Assembly (NCBI GenBank): GCA_014904985.1
Contig: MU129042.1
Span: forward strand, 96,362 to 160,347
DNA: 63,986 nt
Origin: Hydnum rufescens UP504
Taxonomy: Eukaryota; Basidiomycota; Agaricomycetes; Cantharellales; Hydnaceae
Reading direction: 5' to 3'
The position numbers were made by a program, and so were the translations under genes. The notes beneath the pieces are model-generated. The model searched no databases. It worked only from the letters and a program-made list of their open reading frames with translations, and was not told where the DNA came from. Shown one piece after another: positions 42,931 to 56,378 of this stretch (position 1 is the first letter of the stretch; the number at the start of each line of letters is the position of its first letter).

Positions 42931-45620
42931 TATGCCTCGCAATTTGATCCTGTTAATTTCAAATATAGAAGACTGGAGGTTCATTGATATGACGCCCAGA
43001 CTACCTCAGGGCATGGTTTGCGATATCCCACTGGAGAAGCCCGAATTGATCAGGCTCACCATCAGCGACTCTCTGACTTTGCCTTGATGCTGGAACCAAT
43101 TTCTTCTTCGATATCGTTCCCCTTCCACAGTACGTCTCTCCACTGCTTCTTTGCATGTTCTCACACCCTACGTCGCAGTGCATACCAATGCACGCATCAG
43201 CTCAAGGTCTAGGGCGCCAGCGATCAGGAGCATGAATTACGAGCGTTGGGTACCTTGACCTTTCTCCTTACTGTGGTCCTTGGACAGCGGAAGCACCTAG
43301 ACATGGCCCAACCTGTAGGTATCTACTCACTTTTAGTCAAAGCTCCAGGCTGTCTCCACCTCTCTCTGACTTAATCCCGCAGCTCTCCTCCAATTGGATT
43401 GACTTGGATGTTGGTGAGCAACCTAGCATGGACAAGCAGAACCACTCCCAATGCTTTGATGTATGTAGAGCTGACTTGGAACCTACATGTGGACTCACGC
43501 TGCGTGCATATGTAGTCTGTGTTTCCGGCTTCATCGGCCCTCGAGCTCAGACCATGCACGGTATCTGACCCACCTTTGTGGTGGCGCAATCCCAGCCCTC
43601 AAGCTAGTGCATCCATAGTAGCCAAAAAGGCCCCTGACAGTTCCGTACATTGCTCGACCTCGTGTGCTCATGACCTGCATCTCACCTGCCATTCATTCTA
43701 GCCCTCTCTGACCCGCCGCATTCTGAATCTCTGGGGCTTCACTTTCACCGCAACTATTTGTATCATTTTGTTTGCCCTGTTCCTGCGTCCTGTTCTCGCT
43801 CAAGCACCAGCGAACGATATCATCTCTTGGCCCAGCAGTCTGCTTCTTCTTGCAAGCATTCTTTATGCGGGTCTTGGGACTGAGTCTGACAGTCTTTGGG
43901 TACTAGACCCTCCATCGGCATCTTCCTCGGGAGGGGGCTCCCCATATTCTCCCTGAAAGCTATGCGTCGCGTCAAATGGGTTAGCAATGCCTGTCACTTC
44001 CTATCTGACATTCGTTCAATGCACGGAAAGTCGAACTTTTGGATACGTTCCAACGAAATCACAGTGGTTGCTCGCGCTGAGGCCTTGAAAAAGACCAACT
44101 CCGTTCTTCACCCTGTCACATACAAACACCTCGCAATGCCCCTGGACAAGAGTTTATGGAGATTGATGTCCGAGGGTCTCATAATCCCTGCAATTTGGAC
44201 CCCCATAACCCCAAGCTCCCTAAGCATCAAACCCAGTCTTCCAGACCCCCCTCTGCGTGAGACTTCTTACTCTTCGCCGCCGCGGATTATCACGTTTTCA
44301 GAGACTGGATGGTGAACATGTACCAGGGTGATGAGCCCCAGTTTTCCATGCTGTGGATGCCACACAGCTCCGTCATCGATGTCGATAGCGAGGACAAGGC
44401 GCTGGCCGTGGTTGCTGCACACATGGTTTGCTGACCCTATTCCCAGACTCTATTGTGAGATTGCGTGAAGAACGAGGGCTCGACCGATGAAGGACCATGG
44501 AAGCTCAATCTAGTTGGGGTAAACCTCGATGGGCCCATTTGTGCCATCAACTTCCACTCTTACTCCTCAACATCTGCTAAAGTCTCCACCTCCCTGAATG
44601 AGCTTGCGCATGCGTATTACCGAGTTGTGCAGCACATCAAGCAACAGGCCATAGCTTTCGATGCGCTCAACTCTGGTCAGCTTGCCACAGTCAATGTTGG
44701 ACAATCACTGTGGATTGCCATTCTAGGCGGCGAATTGCTCGATAAGGGCCGTGTGACCTTCCAGAATCTTCCCGGTTCCGGTTCCTGGGCCATCAAAGAT
44801 ACCTCTGCAGGTGAGGCCTACCTTGATCGTGTCCAGGCTGTGCTTGAAGCCATTGAACCCTATGCGAATACACCCAAGTTCTTCGACCTCGTCTTCAGCA
44901 GCGGCACGTCCCGTTGGCCGACGTATGCCTTCCTCTTTGCGGGGCTCTGCAGACAGATGATTATCTGTTACTTCCTCAGCATTGGCACGTCCGCTGGCAT
45001 ATGGACAAGTGTGACTCTTGCCAACTCCCTCTACTCAGGCAGGCTCACCGACTGGCATACCATGTTCTTCGGACGCACACCGAGGACATCAGAGCTGGGG
45101 ATGAAGATGTTGGTTCCAGATGCGGGGTCCAAAGAACTCATGGTTGTCGCCACGTTTGATCGTTCTTCGCCCTGTGCTCCACAAGGTCTGACTCCAGGTC
45201 TATTTCTGAATGGTTTTGGTCTCTTGGCTGCTATCCTTGGCGCCATCTTCCAGGAGCAAACTCGGAATACTCTCGGTTTCAGACCAACGGTGCCCACAGC
45301 GACCTGGGTGATCTACACATCCATCGCACTCTCTCTGGGAATGTCTCTCCTTATCCTCACTCTCCATTTTGCAACAACTGGAGGCGCGTACATGGTTCGA
45401 TGACAGTGAGGGGCTGACCCGCTGGGCGATATACTCGACTGTATTCCCATCCCTCATTATCTGCACTCTTGCTGCATTTTTTGCACACTGTTGTCTTGGA
45501 CACCTGTGGCCTATCCTGGATGCCCTGACCTGGCTGTCGGGCTTGCCTCTTGGCATAATTGAGAATGGGCGAATGATCTTGATAGACGATAATTACCTTC
45601 ATCTGGTCCTTGTCAACTGA
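42931..45620 (+). CDS. membrane protein of unknown function, multi-exon
   Basis: The first candidate exon starts at ATG 42931 (MPRNLILLISNIEDWRFIDM, then PQGMVCDIPLEKPELIRLTI). A cysteine-rich exon near 43380-43560 reads NWIDLDVGEQPSMDKQNHSQ and CFDVCRADLEPTCGLTLRAY. Hydrophobic spans follow: ITSSLLLLASILYAGLG-like at 43820-43880, then in the long exon 44465-45403 FAGLCRQMIICYFLSIGTS, LTPGLFLNGFGLLAAILGAI and ATWVIYTSIALSLGMSLLIL. The last exons (45369-45620) add AIYSTVFPSLIICTLAAFFA. The exon chain between 43000 and 44460 was not fully solved. I know similar large membrane proteins only as hypothetical proteins in mushrooms. It looks host-like and mostly intact. Confidence 0.6.
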
Positions 45621-46345
45621 TGGATGCTTGGTGCAGTGGCGAGTTCCGTAGGAAGTAGCCTAGATGGAGCAACTGGAGCAACTGGAATTTGCTGGAGACA
45701 TTGATTGTATTAGTTCATGTCCATCAAGACTGAAGACAGCTTGAATCGTGTATATTGTAGATCTATGCATGTGGTCTTGACCTTCCCAATCTCAGGTATT
45801 CTTCACAGATTTGCTACAACATGTGCTAACACAGTGGAGGGTCTCCCTCAATGGACAAGGAGTTATACTAGTGAATATCTGCCGCCGAAGGGACCGGTGC
45901 CATACAACGCGGTTTGGGGGTGCGTGGTCGCCTAAGAGCCCTGAATAGCGAATATGGCAAGTACATAGAGTGATTTGCTACCCACTCTGAACAGGACCCT
46001 CAATGGACCTTCATGCTGACTAGATTTGAGAGGTTAGTGCTTTGAGTCGAGGAAACCCAGCCGTCATCTAATCCCGCAATTGATCATCCGCAAATTTGAG
46101 CTGGCTCATAACTTCAACAGTGCTTCTGCTTTCTATGTAGCTTGGCTGCTTTCCCCCTTGCTGTTGCCTTTTGCTACCCAGAGGATGGGTGAGGCATGCT
46201 TGGATATCATGGGGTATTGTTGGAATAAAAATAAAAGAGTTAATTATATAATCAGCCCGAAGTGGCAATACCCCTATTTGGACTTAACGCTGTATCAAGC
46301 GCGACTCCCCTACCACCCTCTTATGATAATAATATACCTAAGAGA
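45621..46345. other. no gene supported
   Basis: Downstream region of the membrane protein gene, with only short unrelated frames. Confidence 0.35.
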
Positions 46346-46414
46346 ACCATCAAGTAATGGGAAAATCCTCACAGCTGCTAGGGGGGTGGGGAAATGTTGT
46401 GAACTCTGAAATCA

Positions 46415-47175
46415 ATGAAGAGGAAGGCCACTATTCTTTCTAGATCTGATAGTGACACAAAGATGGATCCCATAATGATCAACAAGCCACCAAGAAGCAG
46501 CATGTCAATAATGTTAATTTGGACATGGATGAAGGTTCATGTACCCAAGATAATGAAGCAGCCCAGTTTGCTGCTGCAGACAAGGCCTCAGCCATGTTAA
46601 TGGCTGAAAGTCATCCAAGGAGAAGTGATGCCACTCATGATCTTGATGGCATGTTTGGAAAACCCAAGGTACACAAAAACCTGGACAAACAAGTGGATGA
46701 GCTAATGTGGGAATGCCTTGTGTGTATGTGAGTAGTAGACATGCATTATTTGATCAATTACTTATGACACTAGTGAGTTAAAGAAGGAGGGTTTAAAAAG
46801 CATGAGGCTTAAATGCTATTTTGCAGCAAAAACTGGGGTGTTGACATTGAGACACCATATTGCTGTACATGGGGGACAGCACTGGGAAGCATATAGGCTC
46901 CACTGTGAGAGACTCAAAATCCTGATGAATGACTAAGCTATTCCAAGCAACATCAAAGATTCCCCTGGAGAGATAGTGGATGAGTCAGTTGTTTCCACTC
47001 CACCTTTGATTACCTTGCTAACATATCTGCAGTGCAACACAGTCTCAGATCACCCAGTTTGGTGTCCCAATGCAGCAGCAGGATCAATGGAATGCTGATA
47101 TGCTATGCCAACTCATTGAGAATTTCATTCTTGAAACAGAACAGGCAAGTCTTGATCAGGTTGAACAATATTGAA
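46415..47175 (+). pseudogene. hAT-like transposase N-terminal fragment with BED-type finger
   Basis: An acidic N-terminal region is followed by a Cys pair (ELMWECLVCM), an intron-like stretch (GTGAGT near 46728 to TTTTGCAG near 46825), and VLTLRHHIAVHGGQHWEAY with the His pair. That is the C2H2 layout of BED fingers. A later piece, QFGVPMQQQDQWNADMLCQL followed by IENFILETEQASLDQVEQY, resembles the region after the BED finger in hAT transposases. The catalytic part is missing. Confidence 0.45.
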
Positions 47176-47179
47176 CACC

Positions 47180-49193
47180 ATGGAATGTGATATGGACTAG
47201 CAATAGTCAATGATATATTGTAGATGCTTATAGGAAGGTTTATATGTGAGGGATGCTTATAGAAAGGCTTATATGTGTTCATGTTGTGTTTGTTCATTTA
47301 CTGATATTTGTGTGTCCTCATTTATGTCCTCCTGGTCAAAATGCAGATATCTGTGGGCTATAGAATGGTCAGTGCTTGGTTAGTTTGGTTAGTATGCTTC
47401 AATCTTCTTTCCTGACTCATATTTCATTATGCTTACTTTTTCCTTGGATGTCCAGCAACTCTAACCTTAGGTTCTGCAACTATCCTTGGCTTCAGTATTT
47501 CACATAGATGGCTTCCAGTAGCTTGGTCTCAACAACCTTGAAGATGACTTAGCTCCAGATGGCTTTAGATAGACAGTTCTTTAGATTATAAGCAGAATTG
47601 TAGACAGTAGTAGACAGTGGTTGATTTCCAGAGTGAGGAGATGGGGGGAACAAGAAAATCTGCTAGCTTATATACCTATCTGAAGGTGGCTGTGCATGGA
47701 GCAAGAACAAAAGAGTAATAAAGCTATGAGATCATAGTGGAGTAGAACAAAAGAGCAATAAAGAAATGATGTTATAATGCGGTCATAGCTGAGTCATCCA
47801 TAGAGTGTGATGTCATAGTGATGTCATAGTGATGTCATTCATAAAGAAAACAAAAGGATTCATAAAGGAAATGATGTCACTGACCATGTGGAGCATTCTG
47901 GGAGGCAAAATGAAGGGATATCTCTGGGTTCTGGAGATTAATTTGAGCATAGTCCAATGGTTAAGGTGTTTTGTTGCTGGTTGAGAATGGGGACAAGTGC
48001 ATGGGATGGGATTTGATGCAGAAACAGCAGTTTGCATCCGTAATAGACGTTCTTGGTATCATTCGATGCGGATTTTTAACAGCTTTCTGGGCGCAGTGGT
48101 TCCGAGAAGATCGGATGCGAACTGACAGAGAAATTCATTTTTTACTGATGGGTATTGATTCTAATAGTAATATTGGTTCTATAGAGTTCAGTTTTGATCT
48201 GTTCTTTGCGCGCTTGGTACCGTTGGATGCAGATTTTTTATATCTTTCCAGGCGCGGTTGTTCCGAGAGGATTGAATGCGAACTGATGGAGATATTTGTT
48301 TCTTACTGAAAATCCCAGATTATGATAGTAAAATTGGCCTGGAGAGTGCAGTTTTGGTCTGTTTGACTTGTGTTTGGTACCGTTAGAAAGGTGTGAATTA
48401 TAGCTTTCTAAGCGTTATATGGGCATACCTCTCTGATCAAAACTGACGGAGTTATAGAACAAATTCGGTTTCTGCATGTAGCCATAATTAATTTCATAAT
48501 CAGTCATGTGATCATCCAATGGCTGGAAGTAGTGTAATTTCACATTTTTTGATACTGGATGTTTTTATCTTCCACAGCAGCCAAACAGATGGCAGATTCT
48601 TCTGAATTCTTGTTGCCAAATGAATTTTTTTGCAAAAGAAGCTGGAAAAGAATCTGAAAGAATCTACACATTTTTAATAGTAGAATCTGGCTCAAGAATC
48701 CAGATTCTTGCAACCAAACAGGGCCTAAATCTTTGAAAATCTCCTCCTAGCTAATGCTAGCAATCCTCACTATGATGAGCCAAGGACATGAATGAAGCTT
48801 TAGACTGGGTCAAAGTAGAAGCTAGGAGGGGATATAGCTATGACTGCCGCCTCTGAAGGGCTGAAGTTTTTATAGGAAGGCAAGGTGGGGCAGCAGCCAA
48901 TGATCTTGTGGAACATCATACCTAGTGTGAGGGAGGCTACAGATGAGAGTACTATTTCCCTTGATGACTAAGCAGATGTGAATGAATTCGATAGACCAGA
49001 GAGCCCTAGTTGCTTGGGTGAATTAGCAGGGAGGATATTATTAGAGAGTCCTTAGATCTGTAGGTGAGCTCAAGCTTGCCCTTTTATACTATGTACAGGA
49101 TATTAAAGAAACTACAGGAGAACAGTAGAATGTTCAGGTACTATACTACTGGCATCAACAAGAAAGACATAGAATGTTCTCTTAGGTATATTA
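47180..49193. other. repeat-derived DNA without a gene
   Basis: Contains a short GTGATGTCATA tandem (47807-47838), a possible tRNA-like head (CCAATGGTTAAGG, 47956), and a 48050-48310 segment whose phrases (TTGGTATCATTCGATGCGGA) recur inverted at 51640-51690. No coding sequence supported. Confidence 0.4.
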
Positions 49194-49357
49194 TTATGAC
49201 ATGCTGCTTCTTGGTGGCTTGTTGATCATTATGGGATCCATCTTTGTGTCACTATCAGATCTAGAAAGAATAGTGGCCTTCCTCTTCATTGATTTCAGAG
49301 TTCACAACATTTCCCCACCCCCCTAGCAGCTGTGAGGATTTTCCCATTACTTGATGT

Positions 49358-52300
49358 GTTTAAGGTACTAACTTTTGCATGGGTTGTTTGAGTGGAGACC
49401 CTTTTCTTCACATTACAATTAGTGCAGGGAAGAATGGGCTCCCTAGGACCAAGAGTTTTCAAGTTGTTTGAATTGATACTGAATGCCACAAAGGCAGCAT
49501 GGACCCCAGTAGACTTTTTTGTGGTTGAGACTCTGGTGTGTAGATTTAATTCCTAACCCATCTTTTTTTGGGATGGAACATCCTTGTGTGCAACCTTTTT
49601 GATTAGGTGCTTATGTCTATTGCCTATAGAGGTGTGCAAGACTTCATCAGAGTTGTATTTATCCAAATTGTATGAGAGTGTTTTGTGGTTTGATTTGTAG
49701 CCCAGATTATGAGGAAAATTCTCAGCTGCAAGACAAGCCTTAGCTGCCAGGGGTTGGGGCTGATGTCCAACTCTAAGAGTGGGGAGTCTTTGAGATTACC
49801 ATAATGGTCCAGACCAGGCTGGTCAGGGTCTGTGTGAGGGCTCTCATTATCAGACATTTTGGGTAGGCAGGAATTTTTTGAAGTCTGAGATTACTAGTGC
49901 CTCTGGCTGCTGCAGGATACAGGAATGGATTTCATATCACATTTTTTGTCAATTGGACCCAACATGTCTTAGTATGTGGTGTTGTGTGGTAATTTTGATC
50001 CCCATCACTACTGTTGACTACAGCAATGGTACTAGGGGACCCTGTGGTTGCTATCTTCAATGTTACAGTCACACACAAAGGGTCAATAACCCCTATTTTC
50101 TTATGGCTGCTTCAGCACCTTCAACATTCATCACTCCTTCAATGAATGAGTTTTTCCATTCTAGTCTGGTATGTCTGGACCCATTCTTGTTGCTTGTATT
50201 CTCTTACTTGGTTCACACAGATTGCCCTCATCACCAAGAAGGATGCATCCAACAACACACACTCCAAAGGCCTTGTATACCCTAACATGAGTTTGCTAGA
50301 CACCAAGTTGTGCTCACCAGAGCATGAACTGTGAGTAACTGGAAATCCAGCATTCAAGTCCTCCAAGATACACTTGATGCCATTAATGGTGAGTATGGGA
50401 TCCCTACATCAGCAATATTCAACCAGTCTTCAAATGATCCTCTTAAGGCCTGCAATTTCAAGTCCTCTCTTGCTGGTGAATCTCAGCAGAGTCCTCTGGT
50501 CAGAATTGTAATAATGCAGCTCTTGACTTTGAGAAGCTGCGGTATTTGTTGTCGTTAGATGAGGTGGATTAGACAGATCTGTGAATAGAAGAGAAAGGAT
50601 AATCCAACCATTCTAAGCACTGGCTTCGAACGGGAGGGCCATGAATGAAGCTAAGCACTGGCTTTGCTTCGGGTGTGGGAGAAATGTGAGGAGAGGAGAG
50701 GATGGGGGAGGGGGAAGTGGTAGTAACTGGCCAAAGGGCTCAGTTACTATCTAAGGACAAAGTGGTGGGTTAGCTAACCAACTGGAAGCAGGCACTTACC
50801 TAGTAGAGTCGTGCTCGTATGCGACTCTCCCATATCCGTCTCTCCCCCGTGCTCTATGGCGATGGATTGCATGCCTTGGTATGGTTGGATCGTCATGCGA
50901 CTTGGTCGCAGGGTAGTGGTGTGGTGGGTTAGTTTCATGGGTCTCGCAAGAGCAAAGAGGTCTGGGCAAGAAGATGATTTGATTCTGGCGTGACTGGGAC
51001 TTAGAATCCTCATGGTGTTGGAGGGATAAAACCCTACTATGTATATTCCGCTTCAGGACCCAACTACCTCCTCAAACAAATCCAAATTATTCAATTCCAA
51101 TCCTTCAAATACCTACCATTCCTTTGATTGCCATACGACATGGATTTCAATTCTCCAAGACCCACTTCATTTCTCTTTCCTCCACCTTGTACACGAGACA
51201 TTTAATTGTCCATCTCCAAGTCTTCAACAGACTACCTCAAATTGTAGTTACTTCAAGCCCAGCCAACTGTGGCTCAGGCAATTCAACTTGCCCTGTTTGG
51301 TTGGTACCCAATCTATTGTGCATTGCTCATTGCCTCAGCGAGGATATACGAGTCCCAATTATATAATCAAGATTGCCTAATCCTTTGGATCCAACTCGCG
51401 GATTAGTCACATGTTAAATAGGGGCTATTCCCATGCTCTCAAGGAGTATTTCGCGAATATCTCCCTCATTTTTGATCGGATCGACTCGGCAAGATGGCGC
51501 CCAGAAAGCTATGATCAATACCTATCCAACGGTACCACATACGCGTTTATCGGATGCGAATTGCACCCTCCAGATCGATTTTACTTCATGCTCCACACTA
51601 TCCTTCAGTATTTCGCGAATATCTCCACCAGTTTTGATCCGATTCGTTAGTAACGACCACCCCTGGAAAGACGCTGAAAATCCGCATCGAATGGTACCAA
51701 GGGCAAAACGAGCGGATTAGAACTCGGCTTTCTGCAATTTAGTCTCCCCATGTCTCATTTCACTTTTACCTCCGCTTTTCTGATTATTAAAGGCAATTAT
51801 GGTTCCGGCACCCTATGTCCGATGGAGGGTACGTCTAGGGCGACCAGTTCCACCTTTCCCCAAGGGATTCTGTTCAGTAGGAGAGGAGGGATACCTTGGT
51901 TAAGCCATATTCCCCCATTCTGACTTGTTAATTGAATATCTTCTTCAGTTTTGAAGCCTTTGACTCAATCTCTTTTCATCATTTTCGCCTTAACCCCATC
52001 TTTCTGCCGGTTACCATGGCATTATTCCAAGATGTATATTAAGTGCAGAGGATGCGAATTTTGATTGATTTCCCCCTCACCCTCAGTCTCTAAAGTCTTG
52101 AAGGACAGCTGTTGGCACCAGGGTGATTTCCAGACCATATCTAGTATTGTTCACGCTTTGGATAGGCCCTCAAGAGGAGAGCCATCAGTGTGATTTCTGA
52201 ATCAAATAATCCATTCATTCATTGTTAGAGCAAGCCCGCCCTAGCAAGACAAATTCCCAACCTCAAGGCCTTTCATTCAATCGGACCTTAACCTATGGAT

Positions 52301-52477
52301 TGACTCCGTGGCCCTCTCCTTTCGTCCTTGATTCAACAATCTTGGACTGTGGCATAGTCTCTTAGGAGATTCCTGCTTACAACGGCCACACTATTATGTA
52401 AGATACAATATGAGACGGACTACTATGTACATACGTAGTATGGCCCTATATTACAGTGCCCCCCAGCATGGCATTAG
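49358..52477. other. no gene supported; diffuse repeat remnants
   Basis: Short frames only (for example 49624-49857 minus, starting MSDNESPHTDPDQPGLDHYG, which could be a transposon exon). 51420-51700 is a diverged inverted relative of 48050-48310. Confidence 0.35.
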
Positions 52478-53461
52478 GAGTCTGAAGGGAGGATGCCCAT
52501 ATCCTCGAGATCTAGATCATCCAGCATGATCTCGTAGCACTTGAACCATCCGTTCCACCGAAATTGTTCACCAGCATATGTGCCACGAGTGGTAAGGGAA
52601 GTGGGGTTTACTCCTGGGGTAGTTTGAGCAAGCCATTCGAGCGTTGTTCAGTGGGGGCCCCCATAAGGTATCTGGATGTTGAACTTGACTGGGTCCTGAT
52701 AGGATAGGTGCCTTCTAAGCAGGGCGTCCAATTTTAGTGTGGCTTTGAGCAGTTCCCTTGCATTGAATGCAGGGAGTTGGCCTAGGTACTCGATTCGCCT
52801 GGCCAGGAATGTCAGAAGCTCCTGAGGAGTGAGTAGATACCTGGACATTAAACTTTGAGACAACCCCTGAACCCGTGGGGGGCCTTTGGGATGGAATAGT
52901 GTAGCCAGGTTGACAGACTTGAAGCTCGTGTCTGGGGGTCGCGAAGGGCTGCCTTTTATCAGGATGAGCTGGGGAGGTGGGCAGAGCTCCAGCCTTTGGC
53001 GGATTCTCATGGATAGCACTTCGAGTACTCACTTTGAGACTTTGGGGCCCCATGGGCGATAGAGGCTTTCATTGTATTGTCAGGCATGTGCTGATGGCTT
53101 GGACAGATAGAACTTGGCGGCTAGTTTCTGGCTTTCCAATGCTCTATGCATGTGGTCCCTTTCCATGAAGACAAGGGTGAGATGGGGCTCCTGATAGAGC
53201 CATTGCTTAACCCCCAATCCATATTGTTCGAGGAGTTCCTCCTCCAAGCATTCCTCCGACTTAAGGTACATGAATGGGTAGAACTCCACTGGGAACTGGT
53301 CCGTTTGCATATCTAGCAGTCCCCAGACCTTGTCAGGGTCCTCTGGCTGAGAAGATTCAGTTGCCATCCCCAGAGCTTCCTGGGTTGAGGGACTGACATC
53401 CTCAGGTAGGGTGAAGTCAGAGGTGTGAAGCTGCTCATCATCCTCATAGAGTGTGAGTTCC

Positions 53462-54123
53462 TGTCAGGGTTTGCCCCTCACTCTGGTCAACTCCGGTCCA
53501 CTCCGGTCCACTCCGGTCCACTCCAGTCCACTCTGGATCACTCTGGTCCTTGTCCACCCACCTCCAGTCTGGTCCTCCACTTAGTTCCTTCGCCCAAGTC
53601 CACTTTGCTTCCAGTTTGACTCCGGTCCAACCCTATCTTGGTTTCATTTCCCTTTCATTTCCCATTGCTTCCAGTTTGCCCCCTGGCTGAGTTCCTGTTC
53701 CTGTTCCTGTCCCCCTTGTAACCACCCCCAGTTTAGTGATCACTCCCCTGTAGTAATAGTCATCATGTATAAGTAGTCCGAGAGCGAAGTCCAGAGACCC
53801 CAGCTTTGGTCTCTCAGGATTTCTGCTGTTACTCTGGACTACAGGTCAGCCTTCATGTATTCCATATTCATATTACATAATCTCAGGATTTCCACTGTTA
53901 CTCCGGACATCTGAGTACTTTCCAGTTGACTCCATGAGCTTAAGGACTGCTGTGCTTGTTTCTGCCTAGTCCCTTCCAGGCTGCTGGACTGCCTCTCCAT
54001 CTCATCCTCATTATCTCGTTCTTGCCCAGATTCTCCCAGACTTAGCCGGACTTACACCGGACTTAGTCGGAGTTATCTGTGTTTATATTTGTTTGGTGCT
54101 CTCGTCGCAGTGTGGCCCTGACA
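53462..54123 (+). mobile_element. solo LTR 1
   Basis: 662 nt, begins TGTCAGGG and ends CCCTGACA, flanked by the 5 bp duplication GTTCC (53457-53461 and 54124-54128). Contains a TCCGGTCCAC tandem near the start and a TGTATAAGTAG box near 53765. No internal retroelement sequence remains, as after LTR-LTR recombination. Confidence 0.92.
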
Positions 54124-54755
54124 GTTCCTCTTTGGGGTAAGTAGTGATGTTTGTGCAAGGCCTAACGCAACACTCTTGTGGTGATTCAGAGCGTGGTCAT
54201 TGCAGGGACCCTGTGGCTGTGGCAATGTACGGATTGTAGTCCTCCATGCACATGAGTAGCACTGGGGGGCACCATGAGATTGCAGGGCGGGGTTGATTAA
54301 TCACGCTGCCAGCTTGTACTGAAACTGTGGCTTGGGTGGCAATTCAGGCTGGTGCCATTCGAATCCCCTATGTTCGACCCATTCCTGGCACAAGGGGTAG
54401 TTTTGAAATAGGAATGAGGGAGGAGGGGTAGCCTCTTTGTGGTCAGCCCATTTAGTCAAAGGTAATGTTTCCGCACCAAGGCATTCCTGCAGTTCGTTCA
54501 GGATCGGTAAGTACCCTCCTTTGTGGGTGTGTGATAGCCAGCACATGAGGCCTTCCAGATAGTTCTCCTTGGGGGGACCTTGAGGTGTGCAAAAATAGGA
54601 TGGGTGGTGCTGATAATATGGGCCTGTCATCCTCGTTTCTCATGGATGCTCCTTCTCCATCACCCATATCTCTTCTGGTGGATTCACGAATCATTGTCAC
54701 CCTAGGTCTGTCAGACATTTCTTGAAGGACTCACAGATCAGTTTTTGTGTGTAGG

Positions 54756-55337
54756 TGTCAGGGTTTGTCCCTTACTCCGGTCCACTCTGGTCCACTCCAG
54801 ATCACTCCGGTCCTTGTCCACCCACCTCCAGTCCAGTTCTCTGCTTAGTTCCTTCACCCAAGTCCACTTTGCTTCCGGCTTGATTCTGGTTTGACTCCAA
54901 TCCAACCCTATCTTGGTTTCATTTCCCTTTCATTTCCCATTGCTTCCGGTTTGTCCCCTGGCCGAGTTCCTGTTCCTGTTCCTGTCCCCCTTGTAACCAC
55001 CCACAGTTTAGCGATCACTCCCCCGTAGTATAGTCATCATGTATAAGTAGTCTGAGAGTGAAGTCCAGAGACCCCAGCTTTGGTCTCTCAGGATTTCTGC
55101 TGTTACTCTGGACTACAGCTCCGAGTATCATCCAGTTGACTCCACAAGCTTAAGGACCGCTGTGCTCATTTCTGCCTAGTCCCTTCCGAGCTGCTGGACC
55201 GCTCCTCCAACATCCCTAACCTCCTTATCTCATTCTTGCCTGGATTCTTGCGGACTTAGCCGGACTTACACCAGACTTAGCTGGAATTATTTGTGTTTAC
55301 ATTTGTTTGGTGCCCTCGTCACAGCATGGCCCTGACA
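54756..55337 (+). mobile_element. solo LTR 2
   Basis: 582 nt, same ends as solo LTR 1, flanked by GTAGG (54751-54755 and 55338-55342). It lacks an internal stretch of about 60 nt around the TTCATGTATTCC region of copy 1 and has one TCCGGTCCAC unit fewer. Same orientation as copy 1, 632 nt away. Confidence 0.92.
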
Positions 55338-56378
55338 GTAGGCATCCCGTAAATCCTGATGGGGGTGCTTGGTCTTGACCTCTTTCTCGGCATCTGTCCA
55401 TAGGGGTGAGTACTGTGTAGTACCACGGGGGTAGAGCTCGAGACCAGGTGTTTCATTTTCTATGGCCATTGACCATATGGGAGCCCCCAATTCGGCGAGT
55501 CCTCTGCCAATGAGAATGGAGTGACAGTCGTGGCTGGAGACGATTAGGCCTGTGAGGCGGGTGGTAGTTCTGAAGCATGGGGGCCTGAATCGCTCCCTGA
55601 AGCAGAGCAGGTAGAGGATAACTCAGAAAGCGAGGGTCACAAATCCCATAGCATCAAGTACGCACCTTCTGAGCTCCTGCACAACGTGCGCTGCTTTCCA
55701 TGCTGGGGCAGGGGTTGTTCCTTGTTGGAGCAGGTACTGCCAGGATGACCCAAAGTGCCAGTCCTGATCATAACTGGATGGCAAAATAATGTGAAAGTGG
55801 GCCATCACCTGGTCTATGCACCTTATGCATTGTAGCATCATCTCTCCGGCTGCATGAACTTCCTGGAGGAATTTTAGGGAGAGGGAACGTAGGTTGGGAT
55901 TCAGGCCCCGTGACTGTAGAAGATGGATGCACAGGTCAAAAGTAAACTGTGGGACGTCGAGGGGATGAACGCTCGATGCAGAGGGAAGGTGTAAATCTTT
56001 GGGAGTAACTGGGTTTGATATGTCCATTCAAATTTCCCTAGTTGTCCCCACTCATCTAGGTGCTCCCAGCAGTAGCCATAGGGATCACTCGTGAATGGAG
56101 GCAACCCTTGCACACAGGGGTAGGGCCCAGCGAGGTTCAAAGTGTTGAGGTGGTATATGAAGAAGCAGGTGCACCATTGGGTGGAGAGATATTCAGCTGG
56201 ATGGCATTCCGGGTTGTCCTCCTCGTCCCCATACTGGGTGTAGTGGAGGTCCATGGGATCTGTATTATCCCTGGGCATTGCATAGTGGCGTCTGCACCTG
56301 ATACCCCTATGTTTGTGAGCTCCCGGTTGCTGCATGAGGCACTACCAGAAAGATGGGATGGGGCTGCAAGGAGATTGA

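Larger units (their letters stand above)
46346..49357 (+). mobile_element. inverted-repeat element with hAT-like fragment
   Basis: About 165 nt at 46346-46508 is repeated in reverse complement at 49194-49357 (ACTTGATG..., CCTCACAGCTGCTAGGGGGG, GATGGATCCCATAATGATCA are shared). The left arm overlaps the start of an open frame at 46415. The interior from 47180 to 49190 has no supported gene. No target duplication was identified. Confidence 0.6.
52478..56335 (-). pseudogene. gene of unknown function broken by two solo LTRs
   Basis: One coding sequence appears to run through the region: MDLHYTQYGDEEDNPECHPA (56335 end), then SLSLKFLQEVHAAGEMMLQC (55623-56027), an intron from GTGCGT to TTCAG (about 55658-55590), RLTGLIVSSHDCHSILIGRG and MAIENETPGLELYPRG (55341-55560), then solo LTR 2. 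After it come QKLICESFKKCLTDLG, GGYLPILNELQECLGAETLP (54301-54630), then solo LTR 1. The rest reads EELTLYEDDEQLHTSDFTL in frame across the LTR 1 site, VKQWLYQEPHLTLVFMERDH (53080-53367), then LARRIEYLGQLPAFNARELL (52648-53019), ending DLDLEDMGILPSDS at 52478. One-base slips near 56025 and 52650. I do not know the family; it could be a host gene or an accessory ORF of a retroelement. Confidence 0.55.

Noticed and set aside
47940..48020. tRNA-derived SINE head
   Set aside because: CCAATGGTTAAGG resembles an A box, but no B box at the right distance was found.
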